A DNA stretch of 64,000 bases from contig NC_133649.1 of the NCBI RefSeq assembly GCF_009905375.1, positions 225,639,275 to 225,703,274 of the forward strand, given 5' to 3'. The DNA comes from Apium graveolens (Eukaryota; Streptophyta; Magnoliopsida; Apiales; Apiaceae). Shown in pieces: positions 39,042 to 50,420 of this stretch. Under the pieces are notes generated by a model that was given only the letters and a program-made list of their open reading frames with translations, did not search any database and was not told where the DNA came from. Made by a program: the position numbers and the translations under genes. Numbering within the stretch: position 1 is the first letter of the stretch; every line of letters starts with the position of its first letter.

Positions 39042-41378
39042 CTAATTATTAATTTTAAGGACCCAGACTTGCTTGGATCCTTTGGCCTTATTAAGTTTGT
39101 TAACAATTGCAGCGGATTTAGCATCAGAGTTTATGTTAACATTTTTCTTATCAGAACTTACGCTATCAGACTTTGAATCAGAATTTACACTAGAAGGAAC
39201 AATGGAAACTTTCTTCAAAGAAGGTTTTATTTGATAATAATCATAGTACAAACTATGATATTCCTTACAAGTATAAATGGAATGCCATAAACTACCACAA
39301 TGAAAACAAGGATTTTGTGGTTTGTATCTAACAGACTGACTCTTAACTCCTGATTTTGAAGGTAAGGAGTTAATATTCTTATTCTTCCTGCAAAAAGAAG
39401 CCAGATGGTTAGAACTTCCACAGTTATGACATATTTTCCTAGGAGCATCAGGAACAGGTTTATAATCATTGCTTTTATTCACACCTTCCTTTCCATTCCT
39501 ATTTTTCCTAGGTGATTTTACCTTGTTTGCATTCTTGACATCTTTCAGCTTATGCTTAAGCTGCTTCTTTGTCATTAAGCCTATGTTCACTTCAGCTGTC
39601 TTTTCCTGTTTTAGTTTATCAGAAGTTAATTTCTTTGTAACTTCTGATTTTTCATTTTCAGACTTTACAGTTACAAACTTAACAGGTTTTAACTTTGGAT
39701 TTTGTTTATCAACAGACTTAATTTCTTCAGTTCCTTTATCTTTCTTATCTTCTCCATAACCTAAGCCCTCTTTCCAGTTTCCACTACTTAACAAATTTTG
39801 AGTTGTTTTGCCAGAGTTAGTCCAAGTCCTGATAATCTCTCTTTCCTTTTCTAACTCAGTTTTTAGAGATTCATTTAATTTTAGCACTTCATTCCTAACA
39901 TAAAAAGCATCATCTCTATCCTTCTGAGTTTGATGGAACATGACTAACTCTTTTTCTAAGAAATCATTTCTTTTCTTAAATGCAAGATTTTCAGAAGTTA
40001 ATCTTTCACATGTTAAAGTTTGATCTCTATCGCTAACAAACATGGTTTTAAGATATCTTCTCAACTCATTAATATCATCAGTATGAAAAGCATAATTAGT
40101 CTGAGGTACCTTTGTTTCAGCAGCTTCAGAACTGCTCTCAGCACTTTCTTTATCAGCATTTGCCATCAATGCATAGTTTTCCTCACTTTCAGAGTCTGAG
40201 GTGTCTGTCCAGCTTTTCTGCTTTGTGACAAGAGCCTTGCCTTTGTCACCCTTTACCTTCTTGCAGTCAGGAGATATGTGGCCTTTCTCACCACAGTTAT
40301 AGCATTTAACATTGGTGTAATCTCCTCTGTCAGACTTTCCTCCTCTGCCTTCAGATCTTCTGAAATTCTTCTTATCAGAACTTATGCCTTTCCTGGAAAA
40401 CTTCTTTCCCTTCCTGAACTTCCTGTATGCAATCTTTGTGATTCCTTTCACCATAAGAGCACACAGCTTCATCATCTCCTCATCAGCATCAGTCTCAGGC
40501 AAGCTTTCAGAATCTGAGTCATCATCACTCTCAGAACTTGATGACTCAGTATCAGACTTTATGAAAAGAGCTTTACCCTTGTCTTTCTTTGAGGAAGCTG
40601 CTTTGGGGAATTCTTCTTCAGCCTTAAGAGCAACTGTCCTTGACTTTCCTCCTTTCCTCTTGCTTCTTTGTTCCATCTCCAGCTCATGAGTCTTGAGCAT
40701 TCCATAGATTTCGTCAAGAGTTATTTCATCAAGATTGTAGTTGTCTCTTATTGTCGTTGCCTTCAAATCCCAGCATTCAGGAAGAGCTAACAGGAACTTA
40801 AGGTTTGAATCTTCAAGATCATACTCTTTATCAACCAATGACAAATCATTCAAAAGTTTGACAAATCTATCATATAAATCATTCAATGACTCATTAGTCT
40901 TTGAGTCAAAGTGTTCATACTCTTGAGTGAGTATTGTCTTCCTGTTCTTCTTAATTGTGTCAGTTCCCTGACACCTTGTTTCCAGAGCATCCCATATCTC
41001 CTTAGCAGTCTTGCAGTTGATTACCCTGTTTGACATTACATTATTAATGGCACTATGCAGTAAATGTCGTACCTTAGCATCCTTAGCAATTGATGCTATG
41101 TCTTCAGCAGTATAATCACTCTTCTCCTTTGGTACGGTCTTTGCTGCTTCACCTGCAACTGCAACAGCGAGTTTGGTTGGTTTGTGAGGGCCTTCCTTGA
41201 TTCTATCAAGGTATTCTGGATCTGTTACTTCCAGGAACATGGTCATCCTTACCTTCCATATGGGATATTCAGATGGTCTCAGTATGGGAACTCTGATGGT
41301 CTCATACCGACTCTGAATTTGTGTCTTTGGTGGTTCCTCAGTTTTGGTAGGCTTAGTTGGAGTTTCTGTGTCCGACAT
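39042..41378 (-). CDS. gag of the inner SIRE element, intact
   Basis: ATG at 41378 (MSDTETPTKPTKTEE), 778 codons, no break. Residues ~25-240 form the copia gag core (EYPIWKVRMTMFLEVTDPEY, VINCKTAKEIWDALETRCQG). An acidic Ser-rich linker (SDTESSSSESDDDSDSES) follows, then three zinc knuckles: CYNCGEKGHISPDC, and near the end CHNCGSSNHLASFC and CFHCGSLWHSIYTC. A long charged helical part (about 440-560) may form coiled coils. It packages RNA into particles. The PBS is ~40 bp upstream. At 778 residues it is long, as expected for the SIRE group. It ends at TAG 39042-39044, in frame with protease. Confidence 0.94.
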   Translation of the reverse strand: MSDTETPTKPTKTEEPPKTQIQSRYETIRVPILRPSEYPIWKVRMTMFLEVTDPEYLDRIKEGPHKPTKLAVAVAGEAAKTVPKEKSDYTAEDIASIAKDAKVRHLLHSAINNVMSNRVINCKTAKEIWDALETRCQGTDTIKKNRKTILTQEYEHFDSKTNESLNDLYDRFVKLLNDLSLVDKEYDLEDSNLKFLLALPECWDLKATTIRDNYNLDEITLDEIYGMLKTHELEMEQRSKRKGGKSRTVALKAEEEFPKAASSKKDKGKALFIKSDTESSSSESDDDSDSESLPETDADEEMMKLCALMVKGITKIAYRKFRKGKKFSRKGISSDKKNFRRSEGRGGKSDRGDYTNVKCYNCGEKGHISPDCKKVKGDKGKALVTKQKSWTDTSDSESEENYALMANADKESAESSSEAAETKVPQTNYAFHTDDINELRRYLKTMFVSDRDQTLTCERLTSENLAFKKRNDFLEKELVMFHQTQKDRDDAFYVRNEVLKLNESLKTELEKEREIIRTWTNSGKTTQNLLSSGNWKEGLGYGEDKKDKGTEEIKSVDKQNPKLKPVKFVTVKSENEKSEVTKKLTSDKLKQEKTAEVNIGLMTKKQLKHKLKDVKNANKVKSPRKNRNGKEGVNKSNDYKPVPDAPRKICHNCGSSNHLASFCRKNKNINSLPSKSGVKSQSVRYKPQNPCFHCGSLWHSIYTCKEYHSLYYDYYQIKPSLKKVSIVPSSVNSDSKSDSVSSDKKNVNINSDAKSAAIVNKLNKAKGSKQVWVLKINN

Positions 41379-41419
41379 GATTGTGTTTGGATCTTTAACT
41401 ATATGTATGTTAACAGATA

Positions 41420-41432
41420 GGCTCTGATACCA
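41420..41432 (-). promoter_or_regulatory. primer binding site of the inner SIRE element, tRNA-iMet type
   Basis: TGGTATCAGAGCC on the minus strand, two bases after the 5' LTR end. It is complementary to the 3' end of initiator Met tRNA as I know it (GGCTCTGATACCA). Confidence 0.92.
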
Positions 41433-41434
41433 AT

Positions 41435-42048
41435 TGTTAGGTCACACACACACTGTAGAGGGGGTGAATACAGTGTATAGTACACTCAAATCGAACTTTA
41501 AGAACTTAAGTAACAGAAAACAAACTTTATTGAAACAATAAACTCTGTTACAGTATGGAACTGTTACCTCTCAGTGATGAACAAATATCACGAGAGCTGC
41601 TAGGGTTACAATGAATAATCTTCTCTAATAATGATAACACTTATAGTGTAAACCCATATCTGTGTTTATATACTACACAGTTACAAGATAATCGCTAATT
41701 GATATGGAATATAATTCTGCTTCCTAAAATATATCAATCAGATATCTTTTCTTCCAAGTATTCCATTCTTTACAGAATTCCTTCTTCATGCATATCTCTT
41801 CTTATGTTTATCTTGATCTTCTTTCCTTTAATCAGCTACTGTCCTTATCTGATTGTCCTTCAGCACTTAAGTTCTGATATCTATCTTCTGACGATTATCT
41901 CCTGATAACATATGTACTGATATCCTTAAGTCCTGACTTCTAGTATAAGTACTGATCAACAGTTAAGTACTGATTTATCCTGTTCAAGTAAGATCTGAAA
42001 GCTAAATATAAAACATATTAGCCATGACATTATCAAATATATCTAACA
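41435..42048 (-). repeat. 5' LTR of the inner SIRE element
   Basis: 614 bp with TGTTAG/CTAACA ends, partner of 28937-29551. On the minus strand a TATA box (TATATAAAC, 41664-41672) lies about 230 bp before the end of the LTR. The inverted repeat ACACTGTA/TACAGTGT (41450-41476) sits just before the PBS. Confidence 0.96.
41664..41672 (-). promoter_or_regulatory. TATA box of the inner SIRE 5' LTR
   Basis: TATATAAAC on the minus strand, kept at the same place in the 3' LTR (29167-29175). Transcription from here would cover PBS and gag. Confidence 0.6.
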
Positions 42049-42053
42049 GAAGG

Positions 42054-42172
42054 CTTCACAATAGGTACTGAGGATGAAGGTTGAGTTGTCTGTGAAGTTG
42101 TGAGATATGATTTGAGATATGTTCTGAGGGATGGTTGAGGTATAGATGTATGAGTGGTATGTTCTGATGGTT
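42054..42172 (-). pseudogene. fragment of the outer SIRE env-like ORF between two insertions
   Basis: 119 bp of outer element. The minus strand reads in one frame through PSLRTYLKSYLTTSQTTQPS, matching the inner copy's PTLRTYLKSYLSTSQTAQPS. It is flanked by GAAGG (42049-42053) on the left and GCTGT (42173-42177) on the right, the target duplications of two separate insertions. Confidence 0.9.
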
Positions 42173-42177
42173 GCTGT

Positions 42178-45100
42178 TGTAACGCCTGGGAAATATTATG
42201 TATTTATTTTTATCAATAAATAATTATTATGTGATTTTACGTGAATTTTGGTGAATTATTTGATAATTGATATCAATATTTGGATGTTTATTTCTGATAA
42301 AAATGTGAATATTTTAATTTTTAATTATCCAGAATTAAATCTAGATAATTTTGGTATTTTTCGGGTAAATTTTGAATGATCATATGATTTTATAAGGATT
42401 TATAGAATTAATAATGATTATTTTACATAATTATAAAATTACTTTTTAGAATCAGAAATCATTCCACTTCAATCGTTTTTGCGTTTTTACAACCCGAAAC
42501 TCTTCTGAAAACTCCTTCCTAACCTAATCTGATAATTCTGAACATTTTTTGTGTTTTGACTTTTTCGATCCGGGGTACGGTTTGATCTGTAAGAGTCCCG
42601 GTGTGAAATTTTCGATACACAAATCATTTTATATATCGATAAGAACCCGTATTCTAAAAAGGCGAGACATTATTACCTTAATTTCGTATAAAGTATTTTA
42701 TAGGGAGCTTTGTTTTGATAATTATTCAATTCTGATATTAAAATCGTATCGTCTTTTTAGTTACTTAGCGGCTAAGTAACCTATTTTTGGATCCAATATG
42801 TAAAACCAATTATCGAATTATTAAGTAAATAAAATATGTGATGGTTCTGTCAGTTATATGTCACTGTATTATTAATTGTTTGTGATTTGCTACATGTGAA
42901 GATTACTTTTATAATTAATTATCGAGCTGTATGCATTTAATTCGTTTTAAAAATGATTTTATTGAATATTTATTCCTAAAAATGCTAAAATTGCTCCTAA
43001 AATTATTTTTGTTGTTTTATAAGTTTATTTATTATTTTTAGGAGTTTATAAAATTTAGAAATCAATATTTTATTAATTATTTAATTTTAAATGATTTTCT
43101 GATCTCATTTAACTGTAAAATCAGTATTTAATTCCAGAATGCTTCAAAAATTATAAAAATTTTATTTTATTGACTTTTAAATATTTCGATAATTTTAAGA
43201 ATTATTTAAAAAAATTTTGGGAATAAATTCACCTGCACGTTCGTTTGTTAAATTGAAAAATGCGCGTACGTGGCGCGATTCAGAAATGTTTTACAATTTT
43301 CAAAATTTTTATTTTATAAACTTTAAATTATTCCGGGAATTTTAAGGTTATTTTGGTAAACTTTGGGAACTATCTCTATTCGTAAATTTCCCATTTATTC
43401 GTTAAACGCGGTGTCCGGAACAGAAATAACGCAACAAATCCGACAAAATCCCCCAAAATTTTACCCCCTTTCTCTTCCATATCCCTCCAGCCTCTCTCCT
43501 CCTAATATCTCAATCGTTCTCTCTCTCATCTCTCACCGCTCTCTCTCTCACCTCGTGTATCTCTCTCCCTGCTATATTTTCTCCACGTCTCTGTTTTCTT
43601 CCTCAGTTGTTTCTTTCTTCTATCCCCACCGCTTTTCCGGTAAGCCGCCGATGTTCTGTTCTTTTCCGGCCAAAATCGCCGCCCTCCTTCCTCTTATTTA
43701 TTCTCCGGTTTTTCTGTGTAAAGATATATATATGTATATGTTCATGTGTGTGTGAAATCGTGCGTGTGTATATGTTCTTGTGTGTGTGTTATGCGGGACT
43801 GTGCCCTGTGTTTTGTTTTCCTCTCGGTTGACGCCGGTCCAACTCCGGGGAGGCGATCCCCTCCTGCTTAGCAGCGCGTAGGGCGTTGTTGCGTTAGTTT
43901 TATTCGGTTACTTAACTGATTATTTTGTTTATTTTATTTTTACAGAAAATAAATATTTGAATTAAATGCAGTCCGTGAAATAAAAATGAATTTCGTGCGG
44001 GAAAAGAATTATTTTAATCGGTGGGATTCATGTTGGAGACCCGAATAAATACGGTACCCGCGAATTTTACCGCCATCGGCGATGAGCTTTGGCGAGCTGA
44101 CGTTGGGCGAGGATGATTTTTATCTGAGCCCTACATTCATTAAATAAATAAATTAGTTCGTGATAATGATTATGAAACGAAAATGAATAAAATTAGTTTG
44201 TAAAGTAAATTTCGAAATGAATAAAAATAGTTAATAGCTGAATTGTATTGATGATTGGGATTGGCGTATGGATTATGAATTGAATGATTGGTTGTTGGTA
44301 TATTGTGATTGACGTCGATTTGATTTCGACGGGTAGGCCGATAAACAAAGGAGACGCTGCCCGATTTTCGGGAAATTAATCCCGAAATTACGGGAACGTA
44401 ACCTATAATTATCGGAGATGTCGAATAATTATATATAGTTATCTTATATGAACTTAAGTGCAATTAAGACAAAATGATTTACAAATAATCGATTGCCCTA
44501 TTTTTTTTTCAAAATGACAAATATACGTAATTTCTGAAATTAAATACCGAACCGATTTTCGAAGATGTATTTCAAAATTGCTATGTGTATTTCGATAATA
44601 CATATAAATACGAGTTGGGTTATGAAATCGTATGGGTAGAATAGGATTGTGGCGTTATGCTAAGCGGTTATCTGAATTAGGGTATTCCAACCCTGTAGGT
44701 CTTAGTCAGAAGACTCGAGACGTGACGGTGGGCTAGGATTGATCTAGTGATTAGACGTTGGGATCAACGAAGTTCTAATCGAAGAACCTGAGTGTCGGGA
44801 TCGAATCCAAAATGGAATAGTAGTTTGACGATAAAGCCAAACGATCAAGTCAAATCAAAGTCAACTAGTAATAGCGATTGAAGTTATTGAGGCAAGTAAT
44901 CCCGAACTTTCTTTTAAATACTGCGAGTATTTCTGATTTTCTTTTAAAATACTGCAAATATTTATTCATTCATATTCTATGTTCAGAATAGTTAACTGTT
45001 TATATTTCGCTGCAATTACTCTGATTATGCACGTTCCTTTCATTATTGTTCCTATAACTCGATTGCTCTCATGAGCAAATACCCATTCTTTCGGGTTATT

Positions 45101-46217
45101 TGCGAACCCTGAATTGGGAAGTTTTGACTTCAAAATGGTTTGACATCAAAATACTCTACGGGCTGGATAGTGATACTTTGGGGATTAAGTTTTACTTAAT
45201 CCTAAGGACCGTAACATAATCGGTGCCTTGAGATGGACCGTAGTGCCTGGGGACCCGACTGGATCTATTCAGGTAGGTATAGATCTACACTGTATCCTGA
45301 CTGATCAGCAGGGTATAAGTGTGAACTAGTGTCCAGTCTAATTTATTGTTGATCGCCATTACTGGCATTCCTTCTTGAAATAAAATGTGATTATGGTTTA
45401 AAGTTATTCTTTCTTAGCACTCAGTTTCGGGAAATTACAATGTTTCTAAATAAATTTGAGGTTTAGATTGTTGCTGCAACATTAGTTGCTCAGTGATAAT
45501 TAGAATCTTGAATGAATTGAGAGCTTCTTAATTATTCAACCCGTCCTTATCAGGCTGGTTTAGCAGGCTAAGTCTATGGAAACTTAGTCGATAATGATGG
45601 ATACTGAATAGTTAGGAATTTCTTGAACGTCTTTTGATGAATAGTTATTGCCTTTGTTGCTCAAGTATGAAGTATTACCAAAACTATTTTGAAAACACGT
45701 GATCTCTGAAGCTCTTACAAAATGTCAGTATTTCCTATGTGATATATAACAATGCAAATCAAATTGATTTTAAGATAATGAAGTATATCCTTTAAATGAT
45801 TTCGTATTTCGCTCTTCAAAATATTTCACAGGTTTTGTCCGAAAGTTTTCTTTGATATTAATGTTTGAAACTCAAAATATATACTTGCTGGGCATTTTTG
45901 GCTCACTCTTGCTTTGTAAATTCTTATTTCTGCCAGAAACAGATAAGGATAAAAAGTGAATAGCTTTGATAGACAACAAAAGTTAGAGAAATTTCCGCTG
46001 CGAGAGGTTGAAGGTGTTAGAAGAATGTGACAAGAGCATTAGTTCAAAGGTATCTATACTTGTATTTTAGTTATTGTGAGATGTAAAGGGTTAGATTCTT
46101 GTTTCATACCATAACCTGTAAATGATCCGGATTCAAGGGGTTATTTATTTATTTCTTTATTTTATGTAAAGATTGTTTAGTGACACCAAATCTTGACCCC
46201 GGATTTGGGGTGTTACA
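42178..46217 (+). repeat. 5' LTR of the Tekay-like element
   Basis: 4040 bp. It is AT-rich at the start, with a CT-rich block (43480-43580), a GC-rich block (43800-43900) and a long 3' part. It is alignable end to end with 51421-55472; differences are scattered and mostly single bases. Open frames such as 43363-43755 and 44170-44463 recur in both LTRs only because the LTRs are copies. Confidence 0.95.
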
Positions 46218-46220
46218 GTT

Positions 46221-46232
46221 TGGCATCAGAGC
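46221..46232 (+). promoter_or_regulatory. primer binding site of the Tekay-like element
   Basis: TGGCATCAGAGC, three bases after the LTR. It is complementary to the initiator Met tRNA 3' end with one mismatch (C for T at position 4). Confidence 0.8.
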
Positions 46233-49200
46233 TGCAGGTTATTGGTCACTGAAATAAGAATAGGTGAGAATAAGATAGGAATGATAGATCGTACAGGATA
46301 GGAAAGACCCTAGGCATACTCAGGTTAAGTTGAGTTGAGTGCGAATTAGGGTTAGCAGATCCGATCTGGAGTTGCTAAGATAGGATCGTTGAGAAAGTGT
46401 AAGGCGAATATCATAACATATAGGTATATTGAGGAATCGACGGATCGACGGAGATTGGGTATGTTACCCTATTTTTCACGTGGTTTTGAAAAATATGCGA
46501 TCTATTCTTGTGAGAATTTATGTAAGAGAAGCTACGATTTAACTTAGAATTAGGCAGTAGGACGAGCTTCACGCCGGAGGCAACCAGTTGATGGAAGCTG
46601 ATGAAAAACCAACGTTGCACATTTTGAAGGCATCATCGTTGCAAGAAGATTCTTACCACATACCGGGCGCTACGCGAGGAATGATATCTACCTTCCTAGA
46701 TATAGGTAAGTCTAGCAAGAAGGTGCGACCCTAGTTACAGACAGAACGTCAAAGCGCATGCGTGGTTGTAAGCATAACGTCAAGGACGATGACAAGAATG
46801 TCAAAGATATTACCAGATGTCGGCATTGCGGTAGAATTACGAATAAAATGATTTATGACGGTGAATGAAGTTTCGGCGACTAATGAGTGCAAGCTGAATC
46901 CGAGGAAATGTGAAAGAGGTACCAAAGTGAAGAGACCCTTATATGGACATTCTTTTAATTAGACATTTCATTGGTAAATCAGGAAAATAGCAAGTAATTT
47001 ATGTAGTAATGACGACCAAATATTTGATTTTTCAAAATTTTTAAAAATGAGATTTTGGAAAAGATTTCCTTAATCAACTTTCAAAAGATTTTGCCTGAAA
47101 TAAGTTTTACAATTTGGTTGTCGAGGTACTACTTAAGTTCTTGTTATTATAAACAGAAAATGACCTAAAAAGAATAATAGAATTATATTTAGTATTGTTA
47201 ATTCAAAGGGCAAGTAGACCCACCAGTAGGGAGAAGGTTTAAGGTTCGCTGTGAAAATGAAAGTAAACGTTGTTTAATAAAATCAATAATTGAATCAACA
47301 TATTAAAATATTATTTGCCCCAATTTATGAAATTATTAAAAATTTAACGAAATTCGTAATTAGAGCGGTTAAGGATGATTGAAGGAAATGGTTATAAATT
47401 TCGCAAGAACGCAATTATGGTCAAATCATTACAATCTTGGACAGGGAGGCATTTCCAGAAGACATTCCGAAGTTATAGCGTGACTGTGAATCTCTCATCC
47501 GAATGGTCCCTGAAGGCATACGTAAATGGAGTGTGGACGGTGACCCATGGTGATCTATAATGTTATTCTTTTACAAATACGATAGCATATGTTCTTCCCG
47601 AGTTTGAATAGGTATGAGCTTCTTCTGTTGATGAATTGTATGAGGCAAAAACGAAAGAAAATTTCTTATATTCCTTCTGAATTGTTTCTCTTTCCCAATT
47701 TCTTGATTCCTGATTGAGACAACAATGTTGTGATATGACGCTTTGTCGAAATGACGAAGAGTCGGGTGGGACGCCACCTAATCATGTGATGTATGCCATA
47801 TAGTATGAAAGACTGGCCATTTTGAGTACAAATATGGTTGTCTCATTCTTCACTCATTTTTCTTCCTTCAATTTTCTGATTTACAAATTCTTTCAATTAG
47901 TTGTTGCATTGTTATTCCTTATTCCGTGTTTAATCAAAATCATGTTCACAAACTCTCCTTTTGCGTAAAGTCTGTTCTTTGACGATTTCATAAGAAATGA
48001 AATAGTGTGATACGTGGAACCATACAACGAACATATATACGACTGCAAATCGATAAATGGTGGACATCTGCGAGCGAGGAAAGATGGATGCACCGACAAA
48101 TGTGGACATGGTGAAGATATCAAGTCAGACAGTTGTTTATGTTACGAGGATCTCATCAGTACGGTAGATTACGTTAACACGATGTATTTTGAATTGGAAG
48201 ATTTTGATGAGAAATGAATCGTTAGTGAACCTTAATAAATAGATTAATTACAAAATAAGGAAGTAAAGTTGTGTGCGTCAGAAAAAGCAAGCGCATTGTC
48301 GGGAAGATCAGGGGAATTCTGAATAATGACTCAGACAGGCGGTTAATACATGAGGCATCCCTTCGTCATGAAAAGATATTTGTCATGAAAATTCAAGATG
48401 GGGGAAATCTTAAATGTAATCAAACTTCGAACGTGTTCTTCAAAAAGTTGTCAAGATCTCTAATTTGCGTAAACAAGTGATGGTGAATTTAATGCTCATA
48501 CTCCGGTCAGTGATGAAAGTTTGATACGAGAACATAAGTGGAGATGAAGCAATGGTGATTCGACTGTAGAGTCTTTCAAGAAATAACGAGACAAATTTTA
48601 AAGTTCACTAATAAAATTTTGTAAATTCTAAAAGAACTGGAAAGGGAGTGGTTATATTAATCCTTGTTAATTTAAGACCTTAAGTCTCATTTTAAAAGAT
48701 ATATAATATGCCAGTCAGATGCTGATCAAAGGTGAATTGTGGGAATTGATGATTTTGGTTGATGAAAGTGGGTGGATATGATTATGGATGATTTGGTTAA
48801 TTGATGGTGTCGGCGTGAGTCCAACTGGTAGTCAATGGTGTAGGGGAAGTGCTGCCCAAAATTTCAGAAATTTCTTACGTTTAATAAAGAAGTATATTAT
48901 TGTTCTCGTCAGCATTCCAAATAATTGCGATCTCGGTTCTTGTGAAAGTTGTTATCACCAAACCGACTTTATATAATTGGTTTTGATTCCAGTTAACTAG
49001 TCAGCACTTAGTTTAAGTGATCAGTTACATGAGTTAATTGATCAACTTTACCGACTAATGGTTAGTTAAATGGAGATCGATTCCAATTAGATTGAGTCAA
49101 GCTCTAACATGATTTCCAGTTCCGAAATCAAAGCAATAAGAAATTTGGAAAAATATATATATATATATATAATGGCGTTACATAAATTGAAAGCTTAGTA

Positions 49201-50029
49201 CAATTAACGTGATCAGGTGCAAGGTGTGATCCAGAAGAATATGCTCTTTCGATGAATAAGCGGAACAAGAAGTTACTGGTACACGCCCGTAAGAAGAATA
49301 TTTTTAAGAACTGGAGGTTTAAGATAAAGTAAAAGGATTATATCCTCTGCAATAGCATTTCAGGAAGGACTTGGATGTATATCCATATCGAATGATGAAT
49401 TAATAAAAGATTTGAATGTATACTTCTTTTGAACGGCGATTGAATGGAAGTTGCTGTAGAATAATGGAAAGCTCACAAATTCAAGCACCCAATGAGAGAC
49501 GAAAATTGATGAAGTACGCATGTGAACTCAGGAAAAAAAGATGATGGTCAATGAAGAGAAGTCAAACACGTGATATATGATACGTCAAGAAAGGCTAAGG
49601 AAATAGCTACCGAGGAAATTCAATAACTCTATTAGTAAAAATTTAAATAGTACAAATAAAAGCCTTTATTCCAGTGTGAACCCCAGGAATGACTTATCCA
49701 ATAATAAACAGAGTAATATTATGTTTAAGAGAAATAATAAATAATGAAAATGAAGAACTAATCAACACAAGAAGTGGAATCAAAAGGATGATAAAGAAAT
49801 TTTATAAAATAATCCAGGATATACGCAAGGTATGAACGTCAATTGGGCCAGAATTGATTGAAGAATGAAGTGAAATGTCAATAATTGAAGATGGGAATTT
49901 CATTCAAGGAATGCATGTAAACGGGAATGATAAAACAAAGGTATTAATGGCAAACTGCGGAAGAAGAACGTTGTAATGGATCTCATATCGGAATTCTTTT
50001 AAATGAAGTCCCGAAGGTTCAAACGATTG
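46233..50029 (+). other. decayed interior of the Tekay-like element, first part
   Basis: About 3.8 kb without a recognisable gene. The longest open frames (47375-47560, 48014-48217, 48271-48480) show no domain I can name. A short CRHCGR phrase at about 46820 may be a gag knuckle remnant, but this is weak. An (AT)n run lies at 49153-49172. Confidence 0.5.
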
Positions 50030-50420
50030 ACTTACCAAGGTTACCTCAGGAAATGAGGTAAGAATTTCTCGTCGGTTATTATACAGAGTCAAGCTAATGT
50101 CAAAAGCCCTGTATCGTCTAACTCAATAGGGATGAAATAATGAGTGAAGGAAAACTTCAGAAATTTGATATTAGATTATGCGTAGATTATCAGGAATTGT
50201 AAGTTTGAAGATTAGGTGAACACAATGTACCAGGAGTATTGGGATAGTGTGATTGTATTTATTGATAACATCCTCGCTAATTCAAGGACTAAGGAAGACC
50301 AAGTTGAACGCCTGAAGATATGCTTGCGAAGAGTGGGAAAATAACAGCGGCATTCTCAGCTTCAAAGATATGAATTCTGGTTATAATTGATTATGAGCTC
50401 CAGTGTGTGGGTAAATGCCA
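50030..50420 (+). pseudogene. reverse transcriptase remnant in the Tekay-like element
   Basis: Short phrases in changing frames match the order of a chromovirus RT: SKALYRL (about 50105), RLCVDYQEL (about 50172-50198), then after a missing part VIVFIDNILANSRTKEDQ (about 50250), where the usual active-site FIDD has become FIDN, and YEFWL (about 50370). Stops lie between them and the palm is largely deleted. Confidence 0.6.

Larger units (their letters stand above)
28937..42048 (-). mobile_element. SIRE-type Ty1/copia retrotransposon, inner complete copy (level 2a)
   Basis: A 13.1-kb element with LTRs at 28937-29551 and 41435-42048 and the target duplication GAAGG at 28932-28936 and 42049-42053. 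On the minus strand: PBS (41420-41432), gag (41378-39042), protease-integrase (39029-37497), RT-RNase H (37500-35875), ~90-codon ORF (34442-34167), env-like ORF (33470-29760) and PPT (29552-29563). It is inserted in the env-like ORF of an older copy of its own family in the same orientation. The LTRs differ by about ten substitutions and one indel by eye, so the insertion is fairly recent. Gag, integrase and RT frames are long and open. The breaks are two stops at the gag-pol junction, a frameshift between integrase and RT, and three stops in the env-like ORF. Confidence 0.96.

Noticed and set aside
43363..43831. Open frames in the Tekay-like LTRs (also 52606-53151, 44170-44463, 53424-53717)
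   Set aside because: They appear in both LTRs because the LTRs are copies. The frames differ in length between the copies, lie in a CT-rich leader-like block and show no domain.
48014..48480. Possible genes in the Tekay-like interior (67 and 69 codons)
   Set aside because: No domain, no promoter-like context, and surrounded by decayed retrotransposon sequence.
49153..49172. (AT)n run in the Tekay-like interior
   Set aside because: A simple microsatellite with no sign of function.
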